NCBI GenBank assembly: GCA_947258405.1
Contig: CAMYIE010000018.1
Span: forward strand, 1 to 56,295
Reading direction: 5' to 3'
DNA: 56,295 nucleotides
From: an uncultured Eudoraea sp.
GTDB taxonomy: Bacteria; Bacteroidota; Bacteroidia; Flavobacteriales; Flavobacteriaceae
Below are positions 46,301 to 54,589 of the stretch, piece after piece. Numbering within the stretch: position 1 is the first letter of the stretch; the number at the start of each line of letters is the position of its first letter. Under the pieces are notes generated by a model that ran no database searches, was not told the origin of the DNA, and worked only from the letters and a program-made list of their open reading frames with translations. Position numbers and translations under genes: made by a program.

Positions 46301-47846
46301 GTTAAGCGAATTCAATCTCGTGATCGTGGGATTTCATAAAGACAATTCCTCACCCTGGAAACCCTATAAGTTTTCACAGAAAGATCTTCTATGGCTACTC
46401 GAATTATCAAGACAACGCACCTCCAACGTAGTGCTGGCGCTTTTTGCAAAACCTTATGCACTTCTGGATATACCCAATTTTAAAGATATAGACGCCGTTG
46501 TTGTGGGGTATCAGAATAGCCAATTGGCACAGGAGAAAACGGCACAACTACTATTTGGAGCATTTGCCTCCAAAGGTCGACTGCCCGTGAGTGCCCACAC
46601 CGAATTCCCGGTTAACATGGGTTTAGAGTTGCCATCGCTCCAGAGACTAGGATATAGCATGCCTGAACGCGTCGGGATGAGTTCTGCCAAACTTGCCCTT
46701 GTAGATAGTCTAATGCAGCAGGGATTAGACTCACTTATGTTTCCTGGTGCTCAGATCCTAATCTCAAGAAAAGGCAGGGTATTCTACAACAAGAGTTTTG
46801 GGAAGCCTACCTATACCACAGATGAAGAGGTAATGGAAGACCATCTCTACGACCTGGCTTCATTGACAAAAATACTTGGAACCCTCCCCCTGGTCATGAA
46901 AATGGAGCAGGAAGGTAAAATTGGTTTAAACTCCACTTTTTCTCAGCTTGTACCGGCCTATGACACCACCAAGTTGAAGGATGTTACAGTTTTAAAGGCA
47001 CTCAGCCATTATGGGCGCCTTCCATCCTGGATCGCCTTCTATCTGGCAACATTAAACAAGGAGCGGAAACCTTCATATGAATTTTACAGGAGAAGGCCCG
47101 CAGACGGTTATTCCATTAAAGTCACCGAGGGGTTGTACCTTCAGGATGCCTATACAGACTCGATCTACAACCGAATTGGCCGTCAGGATTTAAAGTCTAA
47201 CAGATATCGCTACAGCGATGTAGCCTACTACGTTCTTAAAAAATATATTGAAGACACCTATGATGAACCCATAGATAGGTTGTTAGATCAGTTTATATTA
47301 AAATCTTTGGGCGCGGTAAATACCACCTATAATCCAATAGAACGATTTCCGAAAGAGCGGATTATCCCATCCGAAATCGATAACTATTATCGGTACCAGA
47401 CAGTACAGGGTTTTGTGCATGATATGGGAGCCGCAATGCAGGGAGGAGTTGGTGGTCACGCCGGTCTTTTCAGCAATGCGAATGATGTGGCCAAGATCAT
47501 GCAGATGTATATACAGGGAGGCAGCTATGGCGGTAAACAGTATCTTAACCAGCGTACTATTGAAAAGTTCAATAAATGCTATTTCTGCGATAAGGATGTA
47601 AGAAGGGGTGTGGGATTCGATAAACCACAGCTTAAAGACAAGGGTCCAACCTGTGGCTGTGTTTCCCGTAAAAGTTTTGGGCATAGCGGATTCACGGGGA
47701 CCTATACCTGGGCCGATCCCGAAGAAGAAATCGTCTATGTATTCCTGTCGAATCGGACCTATCCGTCGTCCGCTAACCGACTATTGGTTAAATCTGGCTT
47801 ACGAACCCGTATTCAACAGGCGATTTATGATTCCATTATAAAATAG
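46197..47846 (+). CDS. Serine hydrolase (beta-lactamase-like) half of the same gene
   Basis: The 549-residue frame starts at GTG 46197 (or ATG 46203), overlapping the first half by 104 bp. Residues 1-150 match the GH3 C-terminal subdomain of the fusion family; the rest is a class C beta-lactamase/DD-peptidase-like domain with the SxxK serine in LASLTKILG, YSDVAYYVL in the YxN position, HYGRLPSWIAFY and GHSGFTG near the end. It has no signal peptide, so if made alone it would stay cytosolic. It is thus better viewed as the second half of a broken gene unless the break is an assembly error or ribosomes frameshift. Confidence 0.75.
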   Translation: MKMGEADSDPFFKMLNRYAEVTQVAARDISTLRRKLSEFNLVIVGFHKDNSSPWKPYKFSQKDLLWLLELSRQRTSNVVLALFAKPYALLDIPNFKDIDAVVVGYQNSQLAQEKTAQLLFGAFASKGRLPVSAHTEFPVNMGLELPSLQRLGYSMPERVGMSSAKLALVDSLMQQGLDSLMFPGAQILISRKGRVFYNKSFGKPTYTTDEEVMEDHLYDLASLTKILGTLPLVMKMEQEGKIGLNSTFSQLVPAYDTTKLKDVTVLKALSHYGRLPSWIAFYLATLNKERKPSYEFYRRRPADGYSIKVTEGLYLQDAYTDSIYNRIGRQDLKSNRYRYSDVAYYVLKKYIEDTYDEPIDRLLDQFILKSLGAVNTTYNPIERFPKERIIPSEIDNYYRYQTVQGFVHDMGAAMQGGVGGHAGLFSNANDVAKIMQMYIQGGSYGGKQYLNQRTIEKFNKCYFCDKDVRRGVGFDKPQLKDKGPTCGCVSRKSFGHSGFTGTYTWADPEEEIVYVFLSNRTYPSSANRLLVKSGLRTRIQQAIYDSIIK

Positions 47847-47862
47847 CCCGAAATATTAATAC

Positions 47863-47870
47863 TAGTTTTG
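47863..47870 (+). promoter_or_regulatory. -7 element TAGTTTTG for bshA
   Basis: Exact TAnnTTTG, 33 bp before the bshA ATG. The upstream -33 region is AT-rich without a clear TTG. Confidence 0.45.
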
Positions 47871-47903
47871 TGAATGTATCATGTTATCTAAAATCTGGTT
47901 GAT

Positions 47904-49046
47904 ATGAAAATTGCAATTGTTTGTTACCCAACCTTTGGGGGTAGCGGTGTGGTGGCCACAGAACTGGGCATTGCCCTGGCTGGAAGAGGTCATGAAGTAC
48001 ATTTTATCACATATAAGCAACCGGTGAGATTAGAATTGCTGAGCAATAAGATCCATTTTCACGAGGTGCATGTGCCCGAATACCCCTTATTTCACTACCA
48101 ACCCTATGAGTTGGCCTTATCGAGCAAACTCGTTGACACCATTAAGTTATACGGTATTGAGTTATTACATGTGCATTACGCCATCCCCCATGCTTACGCG
48201 GGATATATGGCCAAAAAGATCCTTGAGGAGGATGGTATATACATCCCGATGATCACCACCTTACATGGAACGGATATTACCCTGGTAGGTAACCATCCCT
48301 TTTACAAGCCAGCAGTGACATTTAGCATCAACAAGTCCGATATAGTGACTAGTGTCTCTGAGAATCTAAAAGAGAAAACACTCGATTTTTTCGAGATTGA
48401 AAAGGAAATTGAGGTAATCCCCAATTTTATCGACACCACCAAATACAGCACTCAGTTTACTGATTGCCAAAGGTCTCTTATGGCAGAAGATGATGAAAAG
48501 ATCATAACTCATATCAGTAATTTCAGGAAGGTTAAGCACATACCCGATGTGATCAGTATTTTTAACGGAATACAAAAGGAAATTCCGGCAAAACTTATTA
48601 TGGTAGGAGAGGGGCCTGAAAAAGAGAATGCCGAAAGAATGTGTGAAGATCTGGGCATTAGCGAAAAAGTGGTGTTTTTAGGTAACAGTAATGAGATCGA
48701 TCGTATTCTGTGCTTTTCAGACCTGTTTTTATTGCCCTCCAAATCAGAGAGTTTCGGACTGGCAGCGCTTGAAGCCATGATAAACCGGGTTCCTGTAATT
48801 TCCAGTAATACAGGTGGGATACCGGAAGTGAATATCCATGGTGTATCGGGCTTTTTGAGTAATGAGAGAGACGTGGAGGATATGACCAAAAATGCGCTCT
48901 ATATTTTACAGGATGAAGAGTTATTAAAAACATTTAAAGAACAGGCCAAAAAAGTGGCAGATAAATTCGATATTACCAAAGTATTGCCACTGTATGAATC
49001 TGTCTATGAAAAAGCCTTTAAGGTCAATTATAAAAACACTTATTAA
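47904..49046 (+). CDS. bshA: N-acetyl-alpha-D-glucosaminyl L-malate synthase
   Basis: The 380-residue GT4 glycosyltransferase joins UDP-GlcNAc to L-malate, the first step of bacillithiol synthesis. It shows the N-terminal CYPTFGGSGVVATELG (7-22), HVHYAIPHAYAG (about 89-100), TLHGTDITLVG and the C-terminal SDLFLLPSKSESFGLAALEAM. Bacillithiol is the usual low-molecular thiol of Flavobacteriaceae and fits with the Fe-S proteins nearby. No bshB or bshC is adjacent. Confidence 0.94.
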   Translation: MKIAIVCYPTFGGSGVVATELGIALAGRGHEVHFITYKQPVRLELLSNKIHFHEVHVPEYPLFHYQPYELALSSKLVDTIKLYGIELLHVHYAIPHAYAGYMAKKILEEDGIYIPMITTLHGTDITLVGNHPFYKPAVTFSINKSDIVTSVSENLKEKTLDFFEIEKEIEVIPNFIDTTKYSTQFTDCQRSLMAEDDEKIITHISNFRKVKHIPDVISIFNGIQKEIPAKLIMVGEGPEKENAERMCEDLGISEKVVFLGNSNEIDRILCFSDLFLLPSKSESFGLAALEAMINRVPVISSNTGGIPEVNIHGVSGFLSNERDVEDMTKNALYILQDEELLKTFKEQAKKVADKFDITKVLPLYESVYEKAFKVNYKNTY

Positions 49047-49047
49047 G

Positions 49048-49518
49048 ATGAGGGTCATCTCTGTTATCGCTTTTGTTTTACTTGTGATGGGCGCTTGTAA
49101 AAGCCAAAAAAAGAATGCTGATATGGACAGCTCTGAAACACAGCAACCCGGAGAGCTCACAATGGTTATGAGCGATCTTTACGGGGGTACCGAGGGCGAG
49201 GAGGTTCAGGTATTGAGGTCGCAGGGAGCTCTCGATAAATTTTTCATCAACATCAACAAGACTCGCAAACCAGGGCTTAAACCCCCGGTTATAGACTTTA
49301 ACGAGAATATGGTCATCGTTTACTGTTCTGGCCAGACCAACAATCAAAGCCTGCCTGCACTTTGGCTGACAGAAGATCCGGAGCAGGGGATGGTAGTTCA
49401 AAAAAAACAGAAAAACGAAGCCAAGGATGAAGAATCCACGGCGATCGTAAGACCATTTGGCCTCTATATTATGCCACTTACCGAAAAGGAGATTAAACTA
49501 CAATCAAATCCCCGCTGA
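49048..49518 (+). CDS. PrcB-like lipoprotein
   Basis: A 156-residue lipoprotein (MRVISVIAFVLLVMGACKS, lipobox Cys17), starting one base after the bshA stop. The mature part has QGALDKFFININ and PPVIDFNENMVIVYCSG, as in the C-terminal domain of PrcB, a subunit of a spirochete protease complex; the function in Bacteroidota is unknown. An ATG 54 bp upstream inside bshA would hide the signal peptide and is rejected. Likely in the bshA transcript. Confidence 0.75.
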   Translation: MRVISVIAFVLLVMGACKSQKKNADMDSSETQQPGELTMVMSDLYGGTEGEEVQVLRSQGALDKFFININKTRKPGLKPPVIDFNENMVIVYCSGQTNNQSLPALWLTEDPEQGMVVQKKQKNEAKDEESTAIVRPFGLYIMPLTEKEIKLQSNPR

Positions 49519-49631
49519 AGTACTGCTATAAAACAGCAATGTAACGAGTATTCAGGCTGATCGAAGTGTAAATTTTTTTACTGCTTTTTCCGGTCTTAAT
49601 TTAGTGTAGATTTTATCCCAAATCTATACTG

Positions 49632-50807
49632 ATGTACAAGGTTGCGATAGTGCTGGCCACTTCTCTAGTCCTCAATTCGCTGTACGCACAGGAAAGCGAA
49701 TTTGACACCCCTGTTTTAACTTCAAAAGATAGTATTGTGCAAAGTTCCTGGATGTTTGGCCTGGGGTGGAATTTTGTGAACGACTCCGGAACCCGTTTTA
49801 ATAAGCCATTCAAAGTAAAAAACCATATCAATGCTGTTGCCTTTCCTTCGCGAATGAGCCTGGGCAGGTACTTTAGAAGCGGAATCGGCCTGGAAGGAAT
49901 CGCCACTTATAATAGATATAAGCAAGGCAATATTATAGACGGATTGGTCAATCCTGAGGACAAGGATTATTTTGGGTTCGATATTAGAATGAGTTATGAC
50001 CTGAACAAACTTGTAGGTCAAACAGATTTTTTTGATCCCTATCTGGGCATTGGTGCCGGATATAGCTACGCCAACGATTTAGGCCGTGGCACCTACAATG
50101 CTGTTGTAGGTTTCAGGACATGGTTTAACGACCGATGGGCACTGGATTTCAACTCCAGTGGAAAATGGTCTTTCGGCAATGAAGCCAGCAACCATGTACA
50201 GCATGGTTTAGGTGTGATCTATCAGTTTTCCATGGAGAAGACCCTGTCTAAAAGAGGAGCTGAAAAACTAGTGATGATCCGTCAGATAGAAGCCGAACAG
50301 CAAAGGATCAATGATTCCATCGCACAGGCTAAGGAAGCTGAGGAAAAAGCGCTGCTATTGGCTCAACAATTGGATAGGGAACGTGCACTCGCCGAAGCGA
50401 AAGCCCGGGAGGAAGCGGAGCAAAAGAGAAGGGAAGATTTACTAAATAGGATGCGGGAACTGGGCCAGGTTTATTTTGACTTTGACTCATCATATCTTAG
50501 TGCCCCTTCCAAAGCGTCACTCGATACGCTCGCCATGCTAATGAATGAAAACCAGGACATCAGCATAGAAGTAAGTGCCCATGCCGATTCCAGGGGCCCG
50601 GACCGCTATAACATTTGGTTGTCCGAACGGAGAGCAAATCGCGTAGTAGATTATTTAGCCAAAAAGGATGTGGATACCAGCAGAATGAAGGCTCGCGGTT
50701 ATGGAGAGCAGCGGCTTACAAATCACTGTAAGAACAATGTACGCTGTACTTCCAAAGAGCATCGTGCCAATAGGAGATCGGAACTCGAGGTCCTGGCTTC
50801 ACAATAG
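49632..50807 (+). CDS. OmpA family outer membrane protein
   Basis: A 391-residue protein with a signal peptide (about 1-20), an N-terminal beta-barrel (about 40-215, ending GLGVIYQFSMEK), a charged helical linker (about 225-275) rich in Glu/Ala/Arg, and an OmpA C-terminal domain (about 285-388) with FDFDSSYLS, VSAHADSRG, LSERRANRVVDYL and RRSELEV that binds peptidoglycan. It anchors the outer membrane to the wall. A Cys pair in NHCKNNVRCT is typical of Bacteroidota members. It converges on cysN. Confidence 0.93.
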   Translation: MYKVAIVLATSLVLNSLYAQESEFDTPVLTSKDSIVQSSWMFGLGWNFVNDSGTRFNKPFKVKNHINAVAFPSRMSLGRYFRSGIGLEGIATYNRYKQGNIIDGLVNPEDKDYFGFDIRMSYDLNKLVGQTDFFDPYLGIGAGYSYANDLGRGTYNAVVGFRTWFNDRWALDFNSSGKWSFGNEASNHVQHGLGVIYQFSMEKTLSKRGAEKLVMIRQIEAEQQRINDSIAQAKEAEEKALLLAQQLDRERALAEAKAREEAEQKRREDLLNRMRELGQVYFDFDSSYLSAPSKASLDTLAMLMNENQDISIEVSAHADSRGPDRYNIWLSERRANRVVDYLAKKDVDTSRMKARGYGEQRLTNHCKNNVRCTSKEHRANRRSELEVLASQ

Positions 50808-50828
50808 TTAGCTGACAAACCGGGTCTA

Positions 50829-52085
50829 TTACACGATCATACCGGCAGCCACCGTTTCGTTGGTGCTCTCATCGATTAAAATAACACTTCCAGTGCTGCG
50901 ATTCACTCTGTAAGGATCTACCATCAGGGGCTTTGTTGTCCTGATCTTTGCTTTGCAAATATCGTTCATGCCGATCTCATTGTCATCAGTAATCCTGCCG
51001 AGCGTATTGATATCGATCTTATATATGATCTCCCGTATCATAGCCTTTTGCTCATTGGTGGTATGTCTTATGGTGTATTTAGTTCTGGGTCTGGCACTTT
51101 TATTATGGAGCCAGCAGAGCATCACTTCAAGATCCTGAGTTGCACTGGGATTATTGTTTTCACGAACGATCATGTCGCCACGACTAATATCGATGTCGTC
51201 ATCGAGGGTCACGGAGATCGACATAGGGGCAAAGGCTTCTTCGAGATTCCCTGCAGGTGCCTGGATGGATTTTACTTTCGATTTAAACCCCGATGGCATC
51301 ACGGTCACGTTATCACCAACCCTGATCACGCCACCTGCAATTCTGCCGGCATAACCTCTAAAATCCCTAAAATGATCCCGCTGAGGCCTTAATATACTCT
51401 GCACAGGAAATCGCATGTCAACCTTATTGATATCACTGCTGATGTGCATTGTTTCCAGCGTATGGAGTAGGGGAGCGTCTGCGTACCAATCCATATTGAC
51501 TGACCGGTTTACCACATTGTCGCCCAGTAATGCACTGATAGGAATAAATCGGATATCCATAATCAGCATTTTGGAAGCAAATTCTTCGAACTCCCCGACA
51601 ATTTTTTCAAAAACCGCTGGGCTAAAATCCACCAGGTCCATTTTATTCACGCAAACGATAACATGTGGAATCTGTAAAAGTGAAGCGATGAAGGCATGCC
51701 GTTTGGTTTGTTCGATAACTCCATGCCGTGCATCGATAAGAATAATCGCTGCATTGGCTGTGGAAGCACCGGTAACCATATTCCTGGTGTATTGAATATG
51801 CCCGGGTGTATCGGCGATGATAAATTTACGCCTGGGTGTGGTAAAGTACCTGTAGGCAACGTCTATGGTGATTCCCTGCGCGCGCTCATCCCTTAATCCA
51901 TCTGTGAAAAGAGCAAGGTCAACTCCGTCATGACCTTTCTTCCTACTGGTATTTTCCACGGCTTCGAGCTGATCTTCAAAAATAGATTTCGAGTCATATA
52001 GAAGTCTGCCGATCAGGGTGCTTTTTCCATCATCAACACTACCTGCTGTTGTGAACCTAAGTAGTTGATTATTATCAAGTGACAT
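50829..52085 (-). CDS. cysN: Sulfate adenylyltransferase subunit 1 (GTPase)
   Basis: The 418-residue GTPase couples GTP hydrolysis to APS synthesis by CysD. It has the P-loop GSVDDGKSTLIGRLL (15-29), DTPGHIQYTRN (G3, about 96) and NKMDLVDF (G4). The C-terminal domains are elongation-factor-like. Length is that of the Bacteroidota version, shorter than E. coli CysN (about 475). It lies 11 bp behind cysD. No cysC is fused or adjacent, so the route to PAPS or directly to APS reductase is not visible here. Confidence 0.95.
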   Translation of the reverse strand: MSLDNNQLLRFTTAGSVDDGKSTLIGRLLYDSKSIFEDQLEAVENTSRKKGHDGVDLALFTDGLRDERAQGITIDVAYRYFTTPRRKFIIADTPGHIQYTRNMVTGASTANAAIILIDARHGVIEQTKRHAFIASLLQIPHVIVCVNKMDLVDFSPAVFEKIVGEFEEFASKMLIMDIRFIPISALLGDNVVNRSVNMDWYADAPLLHTLETMHISSDINKVDMRFPVQSILRPQRDHFRDFRGYAGRIAGGVIRVGDNVTVMPSGFKSKVKSIQAPAGNLEEAFAPMSISVTLDDDIDISRGDMIVRENNNPSATQDLEVMLCWLHNKSARPRTKYTIRHTTNEQKAMIREIIYKIDINTLGRITDDNEIGMNDICKAKIRTTKPLMVDPYRVNRSTGSVILIDESTNETVAAGMIV

Positions 52086-52096
52086 AGTTATACTTT

Positions 52097-53002
52097 TTAA
52101 AAATAGCCTTGTTTTTTTCTATCTTCCATAGCGGTTTCAGAGCGCTTATCATCGGTGCGATTACCTCTTTCGGTATGGCGCATGGCTGCAACTTCCTGCA
52201 CGATCTTTTCCAATGTATCGGCCTCCGATTCAATTCCCCCGGTAATTGTGATATCACCCAACGTTCTGAAACGCACCCTCTTGTTGAAGATAGCCTCATC
52301 TTCATTTATGCTTAGAAAATCCGATGTTGGAATCCAGCTGTTGTTACGCCAGACGACATCTCGTTCATGTGCCATATATAAAGAAGGAATTTCAATTTTT
52401 TCCCGGCGGATGTAGTTCCACACATCCATTTCGGTCCAGTTGCTTATGGGGAATACCCTAAAGTGTTCGCCCTCAAAATGCTTTCCGTTAAAGAGGTTCC
52501 ATAGCTCTGGTCTTTGATTCTTGGGGTCCCATTGGCCAAAGTCGTCCCGGTGAGAAAAAAACCTTTCTTTTGCCCTGGCTTTCTCTTCATCCCGCCGTCC
52601 ACCTCCAATGGCACAGTCGATCTGATTTTCTTCGATGGCATCTAGTAGTGTAGTGATCTGAAGTGCATTACGGGTGGCATTTTTTCCTTGTTCTTCCGCC
52701 ACGCGGCCCTGGTTTATAGAATCTTCGACAGACCCCACGATCAAACGGGCCCCTAAAGAATCAATCAGTTGGTCACGAAAGGCAATGGTTTCCGGGAAAT
52801 TATGCCCGGTATCTATATGCATCAGCGCAAAAGGTATTTTACTGGGGAAAAAGGCCTTTTTGGCCAGATGGGTCAATACAATAGAATCTTTCCCTCCTGA
52901 AAACAGGATTACCGGATTTTGGAACTGGGCCCATACCTCCCTCAATACATAGATGGCTTCGGCTTCCAGTTCTTCCAAATAGTTTAAAAAATATTTACTC
53001 AT
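52097..53002 (-). CDS. cysD: Sulfate adenylyltransferase subunit 2
   Basis: A 301-residue ATP-pyrophosphatase-fold enzyme that, with CysN, makes adenosine 5'-phosphosulfate. It has the PP-loop FSGGKDSIVLTHLA (34-47), DTGHNFPETI (about 67-76) and the arginine/lysine-rich GGGRRDEEKARAKERFFS, plus PISNWTEMDVWNYI. It is complete. It follows the DUF2061 gene by 35 bp. Sulfate activation here could feed cysteine synthesis or sulfation. Confidence 0.95.
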   Translation of the reverse strand: MSKYFLNYLEELEAEAIYVLREVWAQFQNPVILFSGGKDSIVLTHLAKKAFFPSKIPFALMHIDTGHNFPETIAFRDQLIDSLGARLIVGSVEDSINQGRVAEEQGKNATRNALQITTLLDAIEENQIDCAIGGGRRDEEKARAKERFFSHRDDFGQWDPKNQRPELWNLFNGKHFEGEHFRVFPISNWTEMDVWNYIRREKIEIPSLYMAHERDVVWRNNSWIPTSDFLSINEDEAIFNKRVRFRTLGDITITGGIESEADTLEKIVQEVAAMRHTERGNRTDDKRSETAMEDRKKQGYF

Positions 53003-53037
53003 AATTACTGAGACTTAGCTTTGATATTTTTAAAAAA

Positions 53038-53466
53038 TTATATTCTGCCCCATTCTCTCACCCTCTTTCTTTTATCGAGCCCAAAATTGATACGATACCA
53101 GCTTCGTTCGTGCAGATAATACAGGACCATTTTAGTAATGATCTCAGCTACACCTATCTGCAGGCCCGTCAGCGGATTTCCAGTTATTATCCATGAAAGC
53201 AACATGGTATCTGCAGTACCGATTATCCTCCAGGTAACCGTTTTAGATAAATGCCGCCTGGTGCTGTCTCTCATCCCGAAATTAAACCAGATCCTTTCAT
53301 GCAGGTAGTACAGGATCATTTTACTGAGCACTTCTGCAAGGCCAATCTTTAATCCAGTAAAGGGGTTCCCCGTTATTATCCATGACAGGATAACCGTATC
53401 GGCTGTGCCCACAATTCTCCAGGTAATGGTTTTGGCCAGGTGTCGTCTGTGTGAAAGATTGCTCAT
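53038..53466 (-). CDS. Duplicated DUF2061 membrane protein
   Basis: The 142-residue protein consists of two copies of the DUF2061 domain (9-64 and 72-129). Between residues 9-60 and 72-123, 39 of 52 positions are identical, including TADT, SWIITGNP and LYYLHER. Each copy has two hydrophobic helices. DUF2061 proteins are inner-membrane proteins of unknown function often found beside cys genes; most are single-domain, about 70 residues. It starts at the ATG at 53466 (a GTG 6 bp upstream is possible) and leads the cysD-cysN operon. A sulfate-transport-linked job is inferred from context. Confidence 0.9.
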   Translation of the reverse strand: MSNLSHRRHLAKTITWRIVGTADTVILSWIITGNPFTGLKIGLAEVLSKMILYYLHERIWFNFGMRDSTRRHLSKTVTWRIIGTADTMLLSWIITGNPLTGLQIGVAEIITKMVLYYLHERSWYRINFGLDKRKRVREWGRI

Positions 53467-53498
53467 GAGCACTTGATTAGTATAGTAAATCGATAGAT

Positions 53499-53506
53499 CA
53501 AAGGTA
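53499..53506 (-). promoter_or_regulatory. -7 element TACCTTTG for DUF2061-cysDN
   Basis: Exact TAnnTTTG on the minus strand, 33 bp before the ATG at 53466. A TTG lies only 10 bp upstream, too close for a -33 box. Confidence 0.45.
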
Positions 53507-53574
53507 TTAAAAGCACCAATTCACACCCGAGACGTATTGCACTATTGTGAAATCTTTATTATGAAAGCAATTTT

Positions 53575-53597
53575 CATTAGGAATATTTAACCTAATG
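53575..53597. promoter_or_regulatory. 7-bp inverted repeat in the cys upstream region
   Basis: CATTAGG (53575-53581) and CCTAATG (53591-53597) form a perfect inverted repeat with a 9-bp AT spacer. It lies about 70 bp upstream of the candidate -7 box and 129 bp before the next gene stop, in an AT-rich 260-bp gap. It could be an operator or a hairpin that stops the cupin operon read-through on the minus strand. Confidence 0.35.
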
Positions 53598-53725
53598 GGA
53601 TGTTTATTAGCATTATCCTATTAAATCTATATACTTTACCATGTTATATGATTAAATATGGGTTTAGGATCCTGGAAATTTGACCGATTCCGATAAATAA
53701 TCGACGAAGATCAGAAAAATGGAGG

Positions 53726-54586
53726 TTAATCGTGCAGCACTCTCTTGCCGTCCACTATTTTATGACAAAGACAATTATTGGGTTTATACCATCCTTTTCG
53801 GTGGAGGTAGTCTTTAATGTGCTCTACAAGAGCGATAGTATATTTTTCGGTTCGACTATAGCCAAAATTATTAATACTTATGGAAGTATCGAGCGATTCC
53901 ACATAGTGCCACCATTTCTTAGGCAAAAACAAAACATCACCTGGTTCAAGAATCACATGGCTGAATTCTACTTCACTGAACCTGGGGAACTTCTTCTCAC
54001 TATAATCATTGATATCGACACGGCTACCGATGGCTCCCGCAATGTATTTTTTACTGGGATACATCCTTTTATTGTAACGCCGGGAGGCGATGATAAAGAG
54101 CTTTCTACCCTGAATCTGGGTATACATATTGTTTATATTATCGGCATGTAAACCCGAAATAGTTCCCCTGGGACCTATCCATGCTAGTTTCAAATTAAAG
54201 CTGGTGAAAGATGAGTATAGCGAAAAGTCGGTGTCTTTTTTCAGTTCGGGAAAGTAATTGAAAATATTCATAGCGGCCAGATAGGTTTTCTCATCCCTGT
54301 TTTCTTCTTTCCGAAGATCGTTGATAAATGCCTGAAAATCTCCGGATTTGAACTTTTGAGTGCCCTGTATATATTCACCATTCAATACATTCACCGCAGA
54401 GGAGCTTTCCAGCGAAGCAAAATACTCCAAATTCCATTTTTTAAGGGCTTCCCAGTTACTAGCAAAACCTCGGATAACCAAGGGTTTTTGGCCATCCAAA
54501 TGGTTGTCTTTAAAGTCAGATTTATCTATTGCCCTGACTTCTTCGACCGGACTGCTGCCCATTATAATATCATCGACAATATTCAT
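53726..54586 (-). CDS. JmjC-like cupin_8 oxygenase
   Basis: A 286-residue cytosolic protein of the cupin_8/JmjC-like group (Fe(II)/2-oxoglutarate hydroxylases of amino-acid side chains or small molecules). The facial triad is visible: His147 and Asp149 in GLHADNINNMYTQIQG, His227 in KKWWHYVESL, plus PLVIRGFASNW near the N-terminus. Lys162 after GRKLF is a likely 2-oxoglutarate anchor. It is the last gene of the run, 3 bp behind a GNAT acyltransferase, so it probably hydroxylates the product or a partner of those enzymes. The substrate is unknown. Confidence 0.85.
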   Translation of the reverse strand: MNIVDDIIMGSSPVEEVRAIDKSDFKDNHLDGQKPLVIRGFASNWEALKKWNLEYFASLESSSAVNVLNGEYIQGTQKFKSGDFQAFINDLRKEENRDEKTYLAAMNIFNYFPELKKDTDFSLYSSFTSFNLKLAWIGPRGTISGLHADNINNMYTQIQGRKLFIIASRRYNKRMYPSKKYIAGAIGSRVDINDYSEKKFPRFSEVEFSHVILEPGDVLFLPKKWWHYVESLDTSISINNFGYSRTEKYTIALVEHIKDYLHRKGWYKPNNCLCHKIVDGKRVLHD

Positions 54587-54589
54587 TTG

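Noticed and set aside
48994-49047. Upstream start of the PrcB-like gene inside bshA
   Set aside because: It adds 18 residues before a perfect lipoprotein signal; the ATG one base after the bshA stop fits better.
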